Assembly: GCA_002494625.1 (NCBI GenBank)
Contig: DACH01000019.1
Coordinates: forward strand, 8,579 to 72,578
DNA: 64,000 nt
Direction of reading: 5' to 3'
DNA from: Archaeoglobus sp. UBA234
Lineage (GTDB): Archaea > Halobacteriota > Archaeoglobi > Archaeoglobales > Archaeoglobaceae
Both the position numbers and the translations under genes were made by a program. The stretch's first letter is position 1; every line of letters starts with the position of its first letter. A model generated the notes under the pieces. It was not told the DNA's origin and made no database searches. It was given only the letters and a program-made list of their open reading frames with translations. Below, piece by piece: positions 8,239-16,691 of the stretch.

Positions 8239-9154
8239 CCCAATCCCGGCTTTTTATTAATCACTGCTCATCTGAATATATGTCTTTTGGTATGCCTTAT
8301 AAGGTGCTGTTGGGTTTATTAAGGTCACAGGTATGAGTAAAATCAGCGCTTTTTATCCGTAAAATCCTCAATAGAACTTATTCAAAAGCTGCCAGAACTT
8401 ATTGACATATGGGTGGAATTCTCTCGTTTGATTACTGTTTGTAATTTCTATTTCAGTACGACTGGGAGAGGGTAAAAGAGCCTCAAATTCAAAGAAGGGA
8501 GAAGTGAATAGACCTGTTAAAGATAATTAACTTGAGGACCAGTATCTCAAAAGTTGTAGAACCAGATTTTGAAGAGAGGTTGAGAATAACTATTCACTCA
8601 GATAAACCTTGTAAGTCTTCCCGAATCTCTCTTACTATCGGATCCTTCTCTTCCAGCTTCTTCATAATCATAGAGATATTGGAGTTAGAAAAGCCAATTC
8701 TGAAGTAGATTGAGTCTTGGGTTATGCCTTCGTTGTCATAATTGTGCTTCTGGATTCTGTGCTGTCTGTGTTGCACTATCTACAAAACCCTGATTTTCTC
8801 TTTTATCTTGGGAAAAGTAAAACGAGAGGATTATTAGCAGGAATCCCACAGGGATGAGAAGGTTTGTAAGGTGGAAAGATAACCCTGACCCATTAACAAT
8901 GTTAAAAAACACCTCTAAGTATTTTTAGGTGTAATGAATTTAATCAAAAAGAAACCGTTTTTCCCGCTATTCCATAAAAACAAATTTGACAGATGATAGT
9001 GCAGTTTAGGGCTTTTTTAAGATTTCGTGAATTAAAATGAAACATTAGGGATGGTTATGAAGTATAAAGAACCGTTTCATAGCCCGATAGGTGTACACTT
9101 TCACAGGTAAAGTCCATTGGCTCTTCGGTGTATTTTCTGTTGAGGTGATGTGAA
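8239..9154. other. About 0.9 kb without a convincing gene
   Basis: Short open frames here (for example one on the minus strand at 8594-8776) have no ribosome-binding site, family pattern or consistent codon use, and look like decayed coding debris. A small inverted repeat (ACACCT ... AGGTGT, about 8910-8934) could form a hairpin. The last 40 bases carry the ribosome-binding site of the next gene (GAGGTG at 9142). Nothing else is supportable. Confidence 0.5.
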
Positions 9155-9487
9155 ATGAATAGAAAACTTGTTGGAATTGCAGGACTCATAGCAATTGCAG
9201 GGATTGCTGCAATATATACCGCAACTGCAAACCCAGCAACCGCAAACCCATATGGATATATGGGGTATGGAATGCCCATGGGAATGATGAGTTATGGTAT
9301 GATGGGATACGGCATGCCGATGATGGGTGGATATCCGGGATGGAATATGCCTCAGTATGGATACGGATATCAGTCCTATCCGAACGCTGACGCTATAGAC
9401 AATGAAACTCTGCCACAGTATCCCCAGTATCCACAGAGCCCATATTCATACTATGGTTACGGACACTGCTCGATGATGGGCTGGTAG
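9155..9487 (+). CDS. Secreted Met/Gly/Tyr-rich protein, probable extracytoplasmic metal binder
   Basis: A 110-residue protein with an N-terminal signal sequence (residues 1-25, hydrophobic IAGLIAIAGIAAIYTATA) followed by a low-complexity region built of GYGM, MPMGMM and YGYG units, and an end reading YGHCSMMGW. About one in six mature residues is methionine. Clusters of Met with His/Cys are typical of extracytoplasmic copper-binding proteins, and a Cu-type P-ATPase is encoded 8 kb downstream. GAGGTG sits seven bases before the ATG. A second Met-rich secreted protein is at 10588-10977. Copper binding is inference. Confidence 0.72.
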   Translation: MNRKLVGIAGLIAIAGIAAIYTATANPATANPYGYMGYGMPMGMMSYGMMGYGMPMMGGYPGWNMPQYGYGYQSYPNADAIDNETLPQYPQYPQSPYSYYGYGHCSMMGW

Positions 9488-9519
9488 GCTGAGCAGACTG
9501 GTAGCAAAAAGGTGACAGG

Positions 9520-9654
9520 ATGAGATGCAGGTTACTTTCCACACTATCAAAAAAGTTTGAAAAAGGTTCAGAAGAGAGTGGCAGTGAGAAAGAGGAAGAA
9601 GAGAAGCACAACCACGAGAAGCACGGCGACCACGGCAACCATTGCTGCCACTAA
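9520..9654 (+). CDS. 44-residue His/Cys-tailed probable metal-binding protein
   Basis: An ATG at 9520, preceded by GGTGA four bases upstream, opens a 44-codon frame. It has a basic start with one Cys (MRCRLLSTLSKK), a Glu/Ser-rich middle, and the tail HNHEKHGDHGNHCCH with six His and two Cys in fifteen residues before TAA. Such tails chelate copper, nickel or zinc. It is 32 bases behind the Met-rich secreted protein gene and probably cotranscribed. No signal peptide is present, so it would act in the cytosol as a small buffer or chaperone. Function is inferred from composition only. Confidence 0.6.
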   Translation: MRCRLLSTLSKKFEKGSEESGSEKEEEEKHNHEKHGDHGNHCCH

Positions 9655-9804
9655 TCTAAGACAATCCATTATTTTTTAATTTTAGATTTTTAGATTTCTG
9701 GATTTTTAAGTTTACTCTTAACCCAATCTGTTTTCAGCTCAGTTTTCAGTTTCCATCCCAATCTCCAGCTTTTTAGCTATTTTTTGGCTTAATTACTCTT
9801 TTGG

Positions 9805-10311
9805 TTACTCTAACTCCTTTAAATATGCGATTATATCGCTGAGGTCTTCCTCACTCATCTGCCATCTTGGCATACACCAGTCAAGCTCCTCTCCCTCGTG
9901 AACTCCCTTCGTTATTGCTGTCTTTATATTCTCATCGCTCATCCCCTCTCTAAGCATTTCAGAGTACCTTATGTCTGGAGCCTGTTCGTTGCACATCATA
10001 GGTACGAACCCTCCCTTTCCCCCTCTCCCATGACAATTCACACAGCTCCCTCCGTGATTTGCAAGCCAGGAAGGACCTCCGGTAAAGGGGATCCTTTCAC
10101 CCTTCTCGTTTATCCCGGTGTAGTATATACGCTCACCATTGGACTGGAAGTTTACAGGTCCCTGACAGCATCCAGGAGGGTAGTACCTCCCATCTTCGTA
10201 ACCCATAGGTCTGTATGTGGGCATCCAGTAGTATCCACCCTGAGTGAGTAAAAGTGAACCTACCACCAATGCAGAAATGATGCCCACAATAATATAGCCA
10301 GCTTTGTCCAT
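9805..10311 (-). CDS. Membrane-anchored mono-haem cytochrome c
   Basis: A 168-residue protein with an N-terminal membrane anchor (about residues 5-23) and one CxxCH haem site (C90-VNC-H94). Downstream MCMP-like and WQMSEEDLSDIIAYLKEL segments supply a Met axial ligand (Met147 or Met152) and the C-terminal helix of class I cytochromes c. The mature region also holds CC (residues 48-49) and further Met/Cys residues. It lies between the two Met-rich secreted proteins and upstream of cytochrome c maturation genes, which would be needed to attach its haem outside the membrane. Electron partner unknown. Confidence 0.87.
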   Translation of the reverse strand: MDKAGYIIVGIISALVVGSLLLTQGGYYWMPTYRPMGYEDGRYYPPGCCQGPVNFQSNGERIYYTGINEKGERIPFTGGPSWLANHGGSCVNCHGRGGKGGFVPMMCNEQAPDIRYSEMLREGMSDENIKTAITKGVHEGEELDWCMPRWQMSEEDLSDIIAYLKELE

Positions 10312-10587
10312 AGTTGAATAAAAAACTTTTAACTTTAAAAAATTATCCTGAACTAACGAAGCAGATCACCGAGCAAGCGAATCTATCTCCATTTCAAGCC
10401 CTTTCTCATACATCCCACGACACCCCGCTCATATCATCCAGCAACTGATTAAATCCGGTAAATACAAAAAATGGAATGATTTATACTTTCAAACGCTTTT
10501 TTGAAACTTCTAAGCTCTACTTCAACCCTCAATTTAACAGATAATCTACTTTGCCCCTCAAGATAACAGTTGATTGAGGTGATGCAG

Positions 10588-10977
10588 ATGAATAGGTTAA
10601 AAGTAGGTTTAACTCTTGCAGGTGTGATAGGAATACTGATCGTGATTTCCTCAATTACCTCTGCTATGGGTATGGGAGGAATGACCGGATATGGAACAGG
10701 TGGAATGGAGTATGTATATCCCATGTATCCTACATATCAAACACCAACTCAACAGCCGTATTCAATGCCTGAAAAGTACATAGATCAATATGGCATGGGA
10801 TATATGAATGGTGGTATGCAGAGAGGTAGCATGATGAATCAGATGTCTGGGATGTTTGGAATGACTGACTGGATGAACCAGATGTTCAGCTACATGCAGT
10901 CCATGATGAGTCAGATAAGCCACTTTATGGGGCAGAACTTCATGGGACAGATGGAATCTTATGGCATGGGCTACTGA
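10588..10977 (+). CDS. Secreted Met-rich protein, probable extracytoplasmic metal binder
   Basis: A 129-residue protein with a signal sequence (residues 1-28) and a mature part rich in Met, Gly, Tyr and Gln (MGMGGMTGYGTGG, MNGGMQRGSMMNQMSGMFGM, MQSMMSQ). More than twenty methionines are spread over the mature region, many in MxxM or MM pairs, as in extracytoplasmic copper-binding proteins. The start at 10588 follows GAGGTG with six bases between; in-frame codons before it include that site. It resembles the protein at 9155-9487 in style and in its upstream region. Cu(I) binding is inference. Confidence 0.72.
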   Translation: MNRLKVGLTLAGVIGILIVISSITSAMGMGGMTGYGTGGMEYVYPMYPTYQTPTQQPYSMPEKYIDQYGMGYMNGGMQRGSMMNQMSGMFGMTDWMNQMFSYMQSMMSQISHFMGQNFMGQMESYGMGY

Positions 10978-11078
10978 TGGATTCCGCTTCTGAAGGTTGC
11001 TTGCAGGTTTACAGATCTTTTTTATCTTTCCTAAAACCAGACAACTTTTTTATGAATGAATGTTAAGAAGGAGATAAA

Positions 11079-11753
11079 ATGAAGGTTAATGCGAATACAG
11101 AAAAGCAATCAAAAAATAGAAAACCAAAAGAGGGAAAGGATCTGTCGAGATATAATAGAATAGCAAGATTTTACGACATATTTGAGAAACCAATGGAGTC
11201 TTTCATGTTCAACGGGTGGAGAAAGCGCCTCTTTGAGAGAATGGAAAATTCCAATAACGATATCATCCTCGAGATAGGTGTGGGAACCGGAAAGAACATC
11301 CCGTTCTACACGAACGGTAGATACATAGCATTAGATATAAGCAAAAAAATGATCAAGAAGGCAAAAGACAAGACAATGAAACTGGGAACTGAGTTGAAAG
11401 CAGATGTGGATTTTATAATAGCCGATGTTGAGTTCCTGCCATTCAGGGATGATACCTTTGATAAGGTTTTCACAACATTTGTTTTCTGTTCCGTTGAAAA
11501 TCCCGTGAAGGGTTTGAAGGAGGCAAACAGAGTTTTGAGGAAGAGAAAGAAAGCATTTTTCCTTGAACACATGCTACCCAAGAACAAGGTTCTGCAACCG
11601 ATCTTCCACATCATGAATCTTGTTGCGAGGTTGATGGGTCCCGAGATAAACAGAAAGACAGACAGGAACATAGAAGAAGCAGGATTCAAGATAGTCGAAC
11701 AGGAGTATCTTCTGGGAACTGTTTTCAGACTCATAGTTGCAGAAAAGTTCTAA
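11079..11753 (+). CDS. Class I SAM-dependent methyltransferase
   Basis: A 224-residue methyltransferase with the SAM-binding motif I IILEIGVGTGKNIPFY (about residues 66-81), motif II YIALDISKKMIKKAK and the later DVEFLPFRDDTFDKVFTTFVF. The sequence resembles UbiE/MenG-like and phospholipid N-methyltransferases, but the acceptor cannot be told. A GGAGAT ribosome-binding site precedes the ATG. It sits within the metal island between secreted proteins, with its own promoter region. The first 25 residues are basic and probably disordered. Confidence 0.83.
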   Translation: MKVNANTEKQSKNRKPKEGKDLSRYNRIARFYDIFEKPMESFMFNGWRKRLFERMENSNNDIILEIGVGTGKNIPFYTNGRYIALDISKKMIKKAKDKTMKLGTELKADVDFIIADVEFLPFRDDTFDKVFTTFVFCSVENPVKGLKEANRVLRKRKKAFFLEHMLPKNKVLQPIFHIMNLVARLMGPEINRKTDRNIEEAGFKIVEQEYLLGTVFRLIVAEKF

Positions 11754-11915
11754 ATTCTATGCTAAATCCACTTTAGTCTCTTTTTTGGTTAAATTGAAAC
11801 ATTTTAAACCGTTGATACATTATCTGAAACTTTACCTCCTTTTGTTCAGGTTCGATTTGACGGGTAATTCTCATTGCCCTCACGCCAGTACTCCTAGAAA
11901 ACGAGAGGTGATGTG

Positions 11916-12392
11916 ATGCGAGACAGGAAGCTTGAGATAATCGGATTGGGTGTTGCAGTACTGTTTGTACTGCTTGCGATGTGGAACTATGCCTCATCTT
12001 ATGCCCCTTCCACCCCACTGCAACAGCCATATCAACAGAATTCGGATGGAAACGATCTGACGAGGGTAGATTATGGCAATCAAATTGTTATCACGACGAA
12101 GTACCTCAACCCAGAAGTAGAATCGCCAAACGCTGTTTTCTATGTGGCGATGGACACACACTGGGGTGACCTGTTCGAATACGACTTTATGGAGCTTGCA
12201 AGACTTGAGATTGGAAACAAGTCTTTCACACCGGTGAACTGGACTGAGAGTCCGCAGTCCTGGGGTCATCACAGAAAGGGTCTGCTTGAGTTCTCAAACG
12301 AAGCCCTCAGGGAGATTGAGAATTCGGGAACCTTCAGACTGGTGATCACGGGAATCGAGAAGGATAGGGTATTCGAGTGGAAACTCTCCTGA
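11916..12392 (+). CDS. Membrane-anchored extracytoplasmic protein of unknown function
   Basis: The 158-residue protein has an N-terminal hydrophobic anchor (about residues 7-24) and an extracytoplasmic beta-rich domain with the pattern FYVAMDTHWGDL ... WTESPQSWGHHRKGLLEF ... RLVITGIEKDRVFEWKL. I recall this pattern (a DTHxxDL block and a GHHxxGxLxF block) from uncharacterised bacterial periplasmic proteins. The His pair and neighbouring residues could bind metal. GAGGTG lies five bases before ATG 11916. It is 12 bases from the next gene, a membrane protein with a CCxHH motif, so they probably form a pair. Confidence 0.68.
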   Translation: MRDRKLEIIGLGVAVLFVLLAMWNYASSYAPSTPLQQPYQQNSDGNDLTRVDYGNQIVITTKYLNPEVESPNAVFYVAMDTHWGDLFEYDFMELARLEIGNKSFTPVNWTESPQSWGHHRKGLLEFSNEALREIENSGTFRLVITGIEKDRVFEWKLS

Positions 12393-12404
12393 TGGGGTGA
12401 TAGA

Positions 12405-12989
12405 GTGGGAGTGAACGGAGAAGCGAGCAGAGAAGTGAATAGGAGAATGGACAAAAGAATAATCTACGGTTTAATTTCTTTTTTCTCAATGCTCCTGATT
12501 TACTTCGGAATAAGCAGTATAGCCTCCGGGATTGAATATGCCCTCTTTCAGTTTGGGATTTACTGGAAATACATCCTATCAATTGCCACCGGGTTTGGAT
12601 TACAGGTGTCCCTCTACACCCATGTAAGAAACTTTAACATTTCATGCAGGGGACAGGTGGCTGCCTCAGGAGGCATGTCGGCAGGAAGCATGGTTGCATG
12701 CTGTCTGCATCATGTGACAGACTTTCTGCCAATTGTCGGAAGCACAGGTGGTCTTCTCCTGCTGACATACTACATCGAACCTCTGCTTCTGATAGGTGTA
12801 CTCTCAAGCTGGACTGGAGTCGTGTTTATGATTTCAGTTATCCAGAAAAACCAGCTTTATGGAGAAAATGAGATTCTGAAGGTGATATTCAATACACTAA
12901 ATTTTGAAAAAATAAAGTATGTCACTCTCGCCCTTTCCACGGTAGTTTCCGTGTACTATCTGGTGACCTACAATCCCTTTTCCTTCTAA
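12405..12989 (+). CDS. Multi-pass membrane protein with CCxHH motif
   Basis: A 194-residue protein with five or six membrane helices. Its centre carries a run of small and metal-ligand residues, GGMSAGSMVACCLHHVTD, with Cys99, Cys100, His102 and His103 in or next to a helix. Paired Cys and His within a membrane span suggest metal passage or sensing. I cannot name a described family. It starts with GTG at 12405 behind GGGGTGA; GTG 12435 or ATG 12447 are alternatives. It follows the secreted-domain protein at 11916-12392 by 12 bases. A role in copper transport is inference from the motif and neighbours. Confidence 0.65.
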   Translation: MGVNGEASREVNRRMDKRIIYGLISFFSMLLIYFGISSIASGIEYALFQFGIYWKYILSIATGFGLQVSLYTHVRNFNISCRGQVAASGGMSAGSMVACCLHHVTDFLPIVGSTGGLLLLTYYIEPLLLIGVLSSWTGVVFMISVIQKNQLYGENEILKVIFNTLNFEKIKYVTLALSTVVSVYYLVTYNPFSF

Positions 12990-13050
12990 TTTTTTTGAGT
13001 TTTCGAAGCTTGAAGAAAATTTTTTAAACTTTACACCTGATGAAAAATTC

Positions 13051-13539
13051 ATGATTTACAGCAGTTGTAAAACAAAGATAATAGCACTACTAATTCTTCT
13101 TGCTCTGATAAACACAGCACTTGCACAGAATATAACAGAGAATAAGTTGGAAACAGAGCTTGCAATGAATCTCAAACTCGTTACAACGAAGGTATACTGT
13201 TCGTGTGGTTGTGGATACATACTCGATACATGTGACTGTGATACAGCCATCAGCATGATAAGGGAGATAAACACTAAGCTGGAGAAAGGAGACACTCCAG
13301 ATCAGGTTCTACTCTATCTTGCAAGTGTTTATGGGCCAAGTATCCTTATAGAAAGCAAAAAAGGGAAACCTCCCTCGGAACAAAAAGAACAGCGTAACAA
13401 TATGGAGGGTTTGCCTTTCCAGATTCTTGGACTTTCAGGGGCACTGTACATCGCCTATAAGCTGGGGCAGAGATCAAAAAGAGATGATGCAAGGGAATCG
13501 CAGGACAGGAACTGGAACCTGAAGGAAGGAAAAAGGTAG
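13051..13539 (+). CDS. ccmH: CcmH/NrfF-like cytochrome c maturation protein
   Basis: CcmH-type proteins keep the CxxCH thiols of apocytochrome c reduced and present them for haem attachment. This 162-residue protein has a signal/anchor (residues 7-25), the Cys motif YCSCGCGYILDTC (Cys50-Cys61), a helical region ending in QVLLYLASVYG and a C-terminal hydrophobic segment. The YGPSILI ending of the domain matches the YGxxxL pattern of bacterial CcmH. It is followed 14 bases later by ccmF. A second CcmH-like gene follows ccmF. Confidence 0.85.
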   Translation: MIYSSCKTKIIALLILLALINTALAQNITENKLETELAMNLKLVTTKVYCSCGCGYILDTCDCDTAISMIREINTKLEKGDTPDQVLLYLASVYGPSILIESKKGKPPSEQKEQRNNMEGLPFQILGLSGALYIAYKLGQRSKRDDARESQDRNWNLKEGKR

Positions 13540-13553
13540 TTCGAGGTGTTAAT

Positions 13554-15539
13554 TTGATTGAAGCAGGGTATCTCACGATCATCATCTCTTTCTTTACATC
13601 TTTTTACTCCACTATCCTCGCAGTAAATGGTTTTTTGAGAAGAGATCCAAAATACCTCAAAAACTCCGAAGAAATGCTTTACTTTACTGTATTTATGATC
13701 ACGATCTCCCTTTCAATCTTGCTTTACTATTTTATAACCGACAACTTCACCATTGAATATGTTTATCTAAACTCCGCCAGTGACCTTCCTGTTTTATACA
13801 AAATTTCTGCTTTATGGGCAGGATCTGAGGGTTCATTACTGTTCTGGGCATGGATTCTTTCAATATTCACTTTACTGTTCATTTATACTGAAAAAAAAGA
13901 CCTTCTAACGGCACACGCTGTGATAGTACTTCTGACATTTCAGAATTTTTTCCTTCTGGTTCTGATGTATTTTCTGAATCCCTTTAAGCCACTTGATTTT
14001 ATCCCGGCTCATGGAATGGGTTTGAATCCGCTTCTTGAGACTCACGAGATGATTTTTCACCCAACCACTCTGTTCGCAGGTTATGCCAGCACCCTGATAC
14101 CCTTTTCTCTTGCAATCTCTGGTTTGAATCTCACAGATGAAAGCTGGGTGTTCAGGGCGAGAAGGTGGATACTTTTTTCATGGATGTGGTTGACAGCTGG
14201 AATTTCAATTGGTGCTTACTGGGCTTACAAAACTCTTGGCTGGGGAGGGTTCTGGGCATGGGATCCGGTAGAGAACGCATCCCTTTTACCGTGGTTAACA
14301 CTCACAGCCCTCGTTCACAGCATTATGATCCAAGAGGCAAGACGGGGAATGAAGAAATGGAATATACTGCTTTCACTGGCAACTGTAGAGTTTGTTTTGC
14401 TCGGAACTCTGATAACCCGAAGTGGAATCATCGCTTCCATTCACGCCTTCGGTAGAAGTGGTTTAGGCATACCATTCACGATTCTTATGGTTTCTCTGCT
14501 TGCAGTTACAGTTTATCTAATCAAGATAAGGTCTGCTTTCATCAAATCGCATGATGTTATAGAGCATACAATATCAAAAGAGACGACATTTCTCCTCAAC
14601 AATTTACTGTTCACAGCCTTTGCACTTACCGTTTTCTGGGGCACAATTTTTCCCCTGATAAGTGAAGCGTTGCTCGGATACAAGGCAACAATTGGGGCAA
14701 AATACTATGAGCAGACCACCTCACCGATAGCCTATGCGATAATAGCATTAACCGGATTCTGTGTCGCGATAGGATGGAGGAGAGGTGATAAGAAGACAGT
14801 CAAAAGACTTCTCGTCATTCTTTCGTTACTCGTGGGGGCAGCTATATTAGCGGTATTTGCAGGTATCAGTTTACCCGGGTCTGCTGCCTTGGCTGTTTCA
14901 TTATTCGCTGTACTGCTCCAGCTGAGACAATATGTGGTAGATACAGGTACTTTCAATAAAGAATACAGTTCTTTAAGCTTTATAAAGATAATACTTCGGA
15001 GAAGGAGGAGATATAGTGGATATACGATTCATCTCGGCGTTATTATGGTTTTTATAGGTATTGTCGGGAACTGGATGTATGCGGAAGAACACGAGGTTGT
15101 GATGAAAGTAGATGAGCAGATCAAAATAGGGGATTATTCTTTTGTTTACAGGGGATACAGCGAGGATCGTGTGTCTTCCAAGATTGTGATTGAATCCGAG
15201 ATAGATGTCATAAACGACGGTAAAATTCAGAAGGTTTTTCCGAAAATCGAGAGATACATGCTGCAGAATAACGAGATAGTCAGGGTTGTCATCATCTACG
15301 AACCTCTGAGAGATATCTATATCACTCTGGTGTCCATTGAGGGAGATTCAGCAGTTTTAAAGATCAAGTCAAATCCACTTACATCCCTGATATGGAATGG
15401 CTCTCTTATAATGCTCGGAGGCGTCATTTTTGGTTTAATTCCGAGAAGGGTTATCGTAAAATTTCTTGATGCAAAAGTTGAGAAAGTTGATAGAGAAACT
15501 GACGGAGAATCCTACAAAAAAGAGGTTGAGAAAGGATGA
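13554..15539 (+). CDS. ccmF: Cytochrome c haem lyase subunit CcmF
   Basis: CcmF is the membrane haem lyase core that joins haem to apocytochrome c outside the membrane. The 661-residue protein has about fifteen membrane helices, the WWD-domain signature WGGFWAWDPVENASLLPW, an early WAGSEGSLLFW motif, and a C-terminal extracytoplasmic region (about residues 510-600) before the last helix. It starts with TTG at 13554, five bases after GAGGTG, and overlaps the second ccmH by four bases. CcmA, B, C and E are not in the window. Confidence 0.93.
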   Translation: MIEAGYLTIIISFFTSFYSTILAVNGFLRRDPKYLKNSEEMLYFTVFMITISLSILLYYFITDNFTIEYVYLNSASDLPVLYKISALWAGSEGSLLFWAWILSIFTLLFIYTEKKDLLTAHAVIVLLTFQNFFLLVLMYFLNPFKPLDFIPAHGMGLNPLLETHEMIFHPTTLFAGYASTLIPFSLAISGLNLTDESWVFRARRWILFSWMWLTAGISIGAYWAYKTLGWGGFWAWDPVENASLLPWLTLTALVHSIMIQEARRGMKKWNILLSLATVEFVLLGTLITRSGIIASIHAFGRSGLGIPFTILMVSLLAVTVYLIKIRSAFIKSHDVIEHTISKETTFLLNNLLFTAFALTVFWGTIFPLISEALLGYKATIGAKYYEQTTSPIAYAIIALTGFCVAIGWRRGDKKTVKRLLVILSLLVGAAILAVFAGISLPGSAALAVSLFAVLLQLRQYVVDTGTFNKEYSSLSFIKIILRRRRRYSGYTIHLGVIMVFIGIVGNWMYAEEHEVVMKVDEQIKIGDYSFVYRGYSEDRVSSKIVIESEIDVINDGKIQKVFPKIERYMLQNNEIVRVVIIYEPLRDIYITLVSIEGDSAVLKIKSNPLTSLIWNGSLIMLGGVIFGLIPRRVIVKFLDAKVEKVDRETDGESYKKEVEKG

Positions 15540-16021
15540 AAAAGATCATTTCAACCATTCCAACCGATTTAACGACTCTGACTGCTTCAATCTTAATTTC
15601 AGTCTTACTCCTGCTAATTCTTCCCCTACCTGTGAATGGTCTGGTACTTGCTGATCTTGAAGATGATATTATATGTGCCTGCAGCTGTTACAGACTCCTC
15701 TCAAACTGCGATTGTGAAGTTGCTGAACAGATGAAGATGCAGATCAGAGAAATGATTGACAAAGGGATGAGCAAAAGAGAGATAATTTCAAACCTTCAGA
15801 GCATCTACGGAAAGGAGATTCTTGCGACTCCTCCTAAGGAAGGTATATTCACGGGTTTGTGGATATATCCGACTATAGTTGTCTCAGCAGGAGTTATCTT
15901 TATCGGCTTTCTGCTAAAAAGAAGAGATTCGCGGTGGTACGGCGATCCAGATGAAACTATAAATAAAGAGCATCCAGAATGGGTTGATGAGTCTTTTGAT
16001 GAAACGGTTAGCGAACGATAA
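15536..16021 (+). CDS. Second CcmH-like cytochrome c maturation protein
   Basis: A 161-residue protein with an N-terminal hydrophobic segment (about 14-36), the Cys-rich motif CACSCYRLLSNCDC (Cys48-Cys60), the SNLQSIYGKEIL block of CcmH and a C-terminal membrane helix (about 107-126). It differs enough from the upstream CcmH (13051-13539) to be more than a recent duplicate. The two may play the separate roles of CcmH and a CcmG/CcdA-like reductant partner, or form a heterodimer. Start ATGA overlaps the ccmF stop. It ends 13 bases from the convergent peptidase gene. Confidence 0.83.
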   Translation: MKKIISTIPTDLTTLTASILISVLLLLILPLPVNGLVLADLEDDIICACSCYRLLSNCDCEVAEQMKMQIREMIDKGMSKREIISNLQSIYGKEILATPPKEGIFTGLWIYPTIVVSAGVIFIGFLLKRRDSRWYGDPDETINKEHPEWVDESFDETVSER

Positions 16022-16034
16022 AAATCTCATCAAC

Positions 16035-16691
16035 TCAAGATATTGAATAGAACCTCGATATTTTGTTCCTCGCTCTGATAAGAGATTCCTTTCCAGCAAT
16101 TTTTTCAGCATAACTGTCTGCAAGCCTTTCGAACTGGAATGGTATGAATGTGAGGAGTCTGAAAGCGTAAATCATCGGGAACCTGTTCTGTTTTATGTGG
16201 AAGGCTTCGTGGGCAATAACAGCCTTTAACTCCCTTTCAGACATTAGTTCAAGGAGACCTGCTGTAATGAAGACATCCCTTCCAAGAGTGAACGCTTTGG
16301 GAAGTGCCATCTCGATGATGTACATTCTCGATTTATCCGAACCTGAAACCTTTCGGAGGTAGCCCTCCATTGCGGTGAACCTCTCTATCTTGTGGAATTT
16401 GAAGAGATATAGCTTATAGAGAAAGGGTGCCATAACCAAAAGAGGAATAGCAAACAGAAGATACATCATATAGGTTTTAACCACCCACAGCATATCGCAC
16501 TTCATTATCGAATGTAGATAGGGTGTACTGAGTAAAAGAACCATGTTCATACTCCAGTAACCGGCAACCTTCTTCAAGTGATCTTTTGCGAGTAAAACAA
16601 CTGAGAGAGATAGGAGAAATACGAATGGAGGTAGATAGGAGAGATATTTCCCACTCATCACACACGCAAAAATGCAGTCAAGATTTGTCAT
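16035..16691 (-). CDS. Membrane zinc metallopeptidase, M56/BlaR1-like
   Basis: A 218-residue protein with four N-terminal hydrophobic segments and a zinc site HEAFH in KAVIAHEAFHIKQNR, with the third ligand probably in ERLADSYAEKIAG. M56 peptidases such as BlaR1 and MecR1 sense a signal across the membrane and cleave the BlaI/MecI repressor encoded beside them. Here the ATG at 16691 lies inside the last codons of the BlaI-family gene, so the pair is translationally coupled. No penicillin-binding sensor domain is present. M48 is the alternative family. The signal is probably metal-related, given the neighbours; that is inference. Confidence 0.8.
   Translation of the reverse strand: MTNLDCIFACVMSGKYLSYLPPFVFLLSLSVVLLAKDHLKKVAGYWSMNMVLLLSTPYLHSIMKCDMLWVVKTYMMYLLFAIPLLVMAPFLYKLYLFKFHKIERFTAMEGYLRKVSGSDKSRMYIIEMALPKAFTLGRDVFITAGLLELMSERELKAVIAHEAFHIKQNRFPMIYAFRLLTFIPFQFERLADSYAEKIAGKESLIRARNKISRFYSIS

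Noticed and set aside
8122..8322. 66-residue plus-strand frame with RRDLNPRPPGYEP
   Set aside because: This is the antisense translation of the tRNA gene, a well-known annotation artefact.
8594..8776. 60-residue minus-strand frame as a possible small regulator
   Set aside because: No ribosome-binding site, no family pattern and surrounding stops in all frames; more likely decayed sequence.
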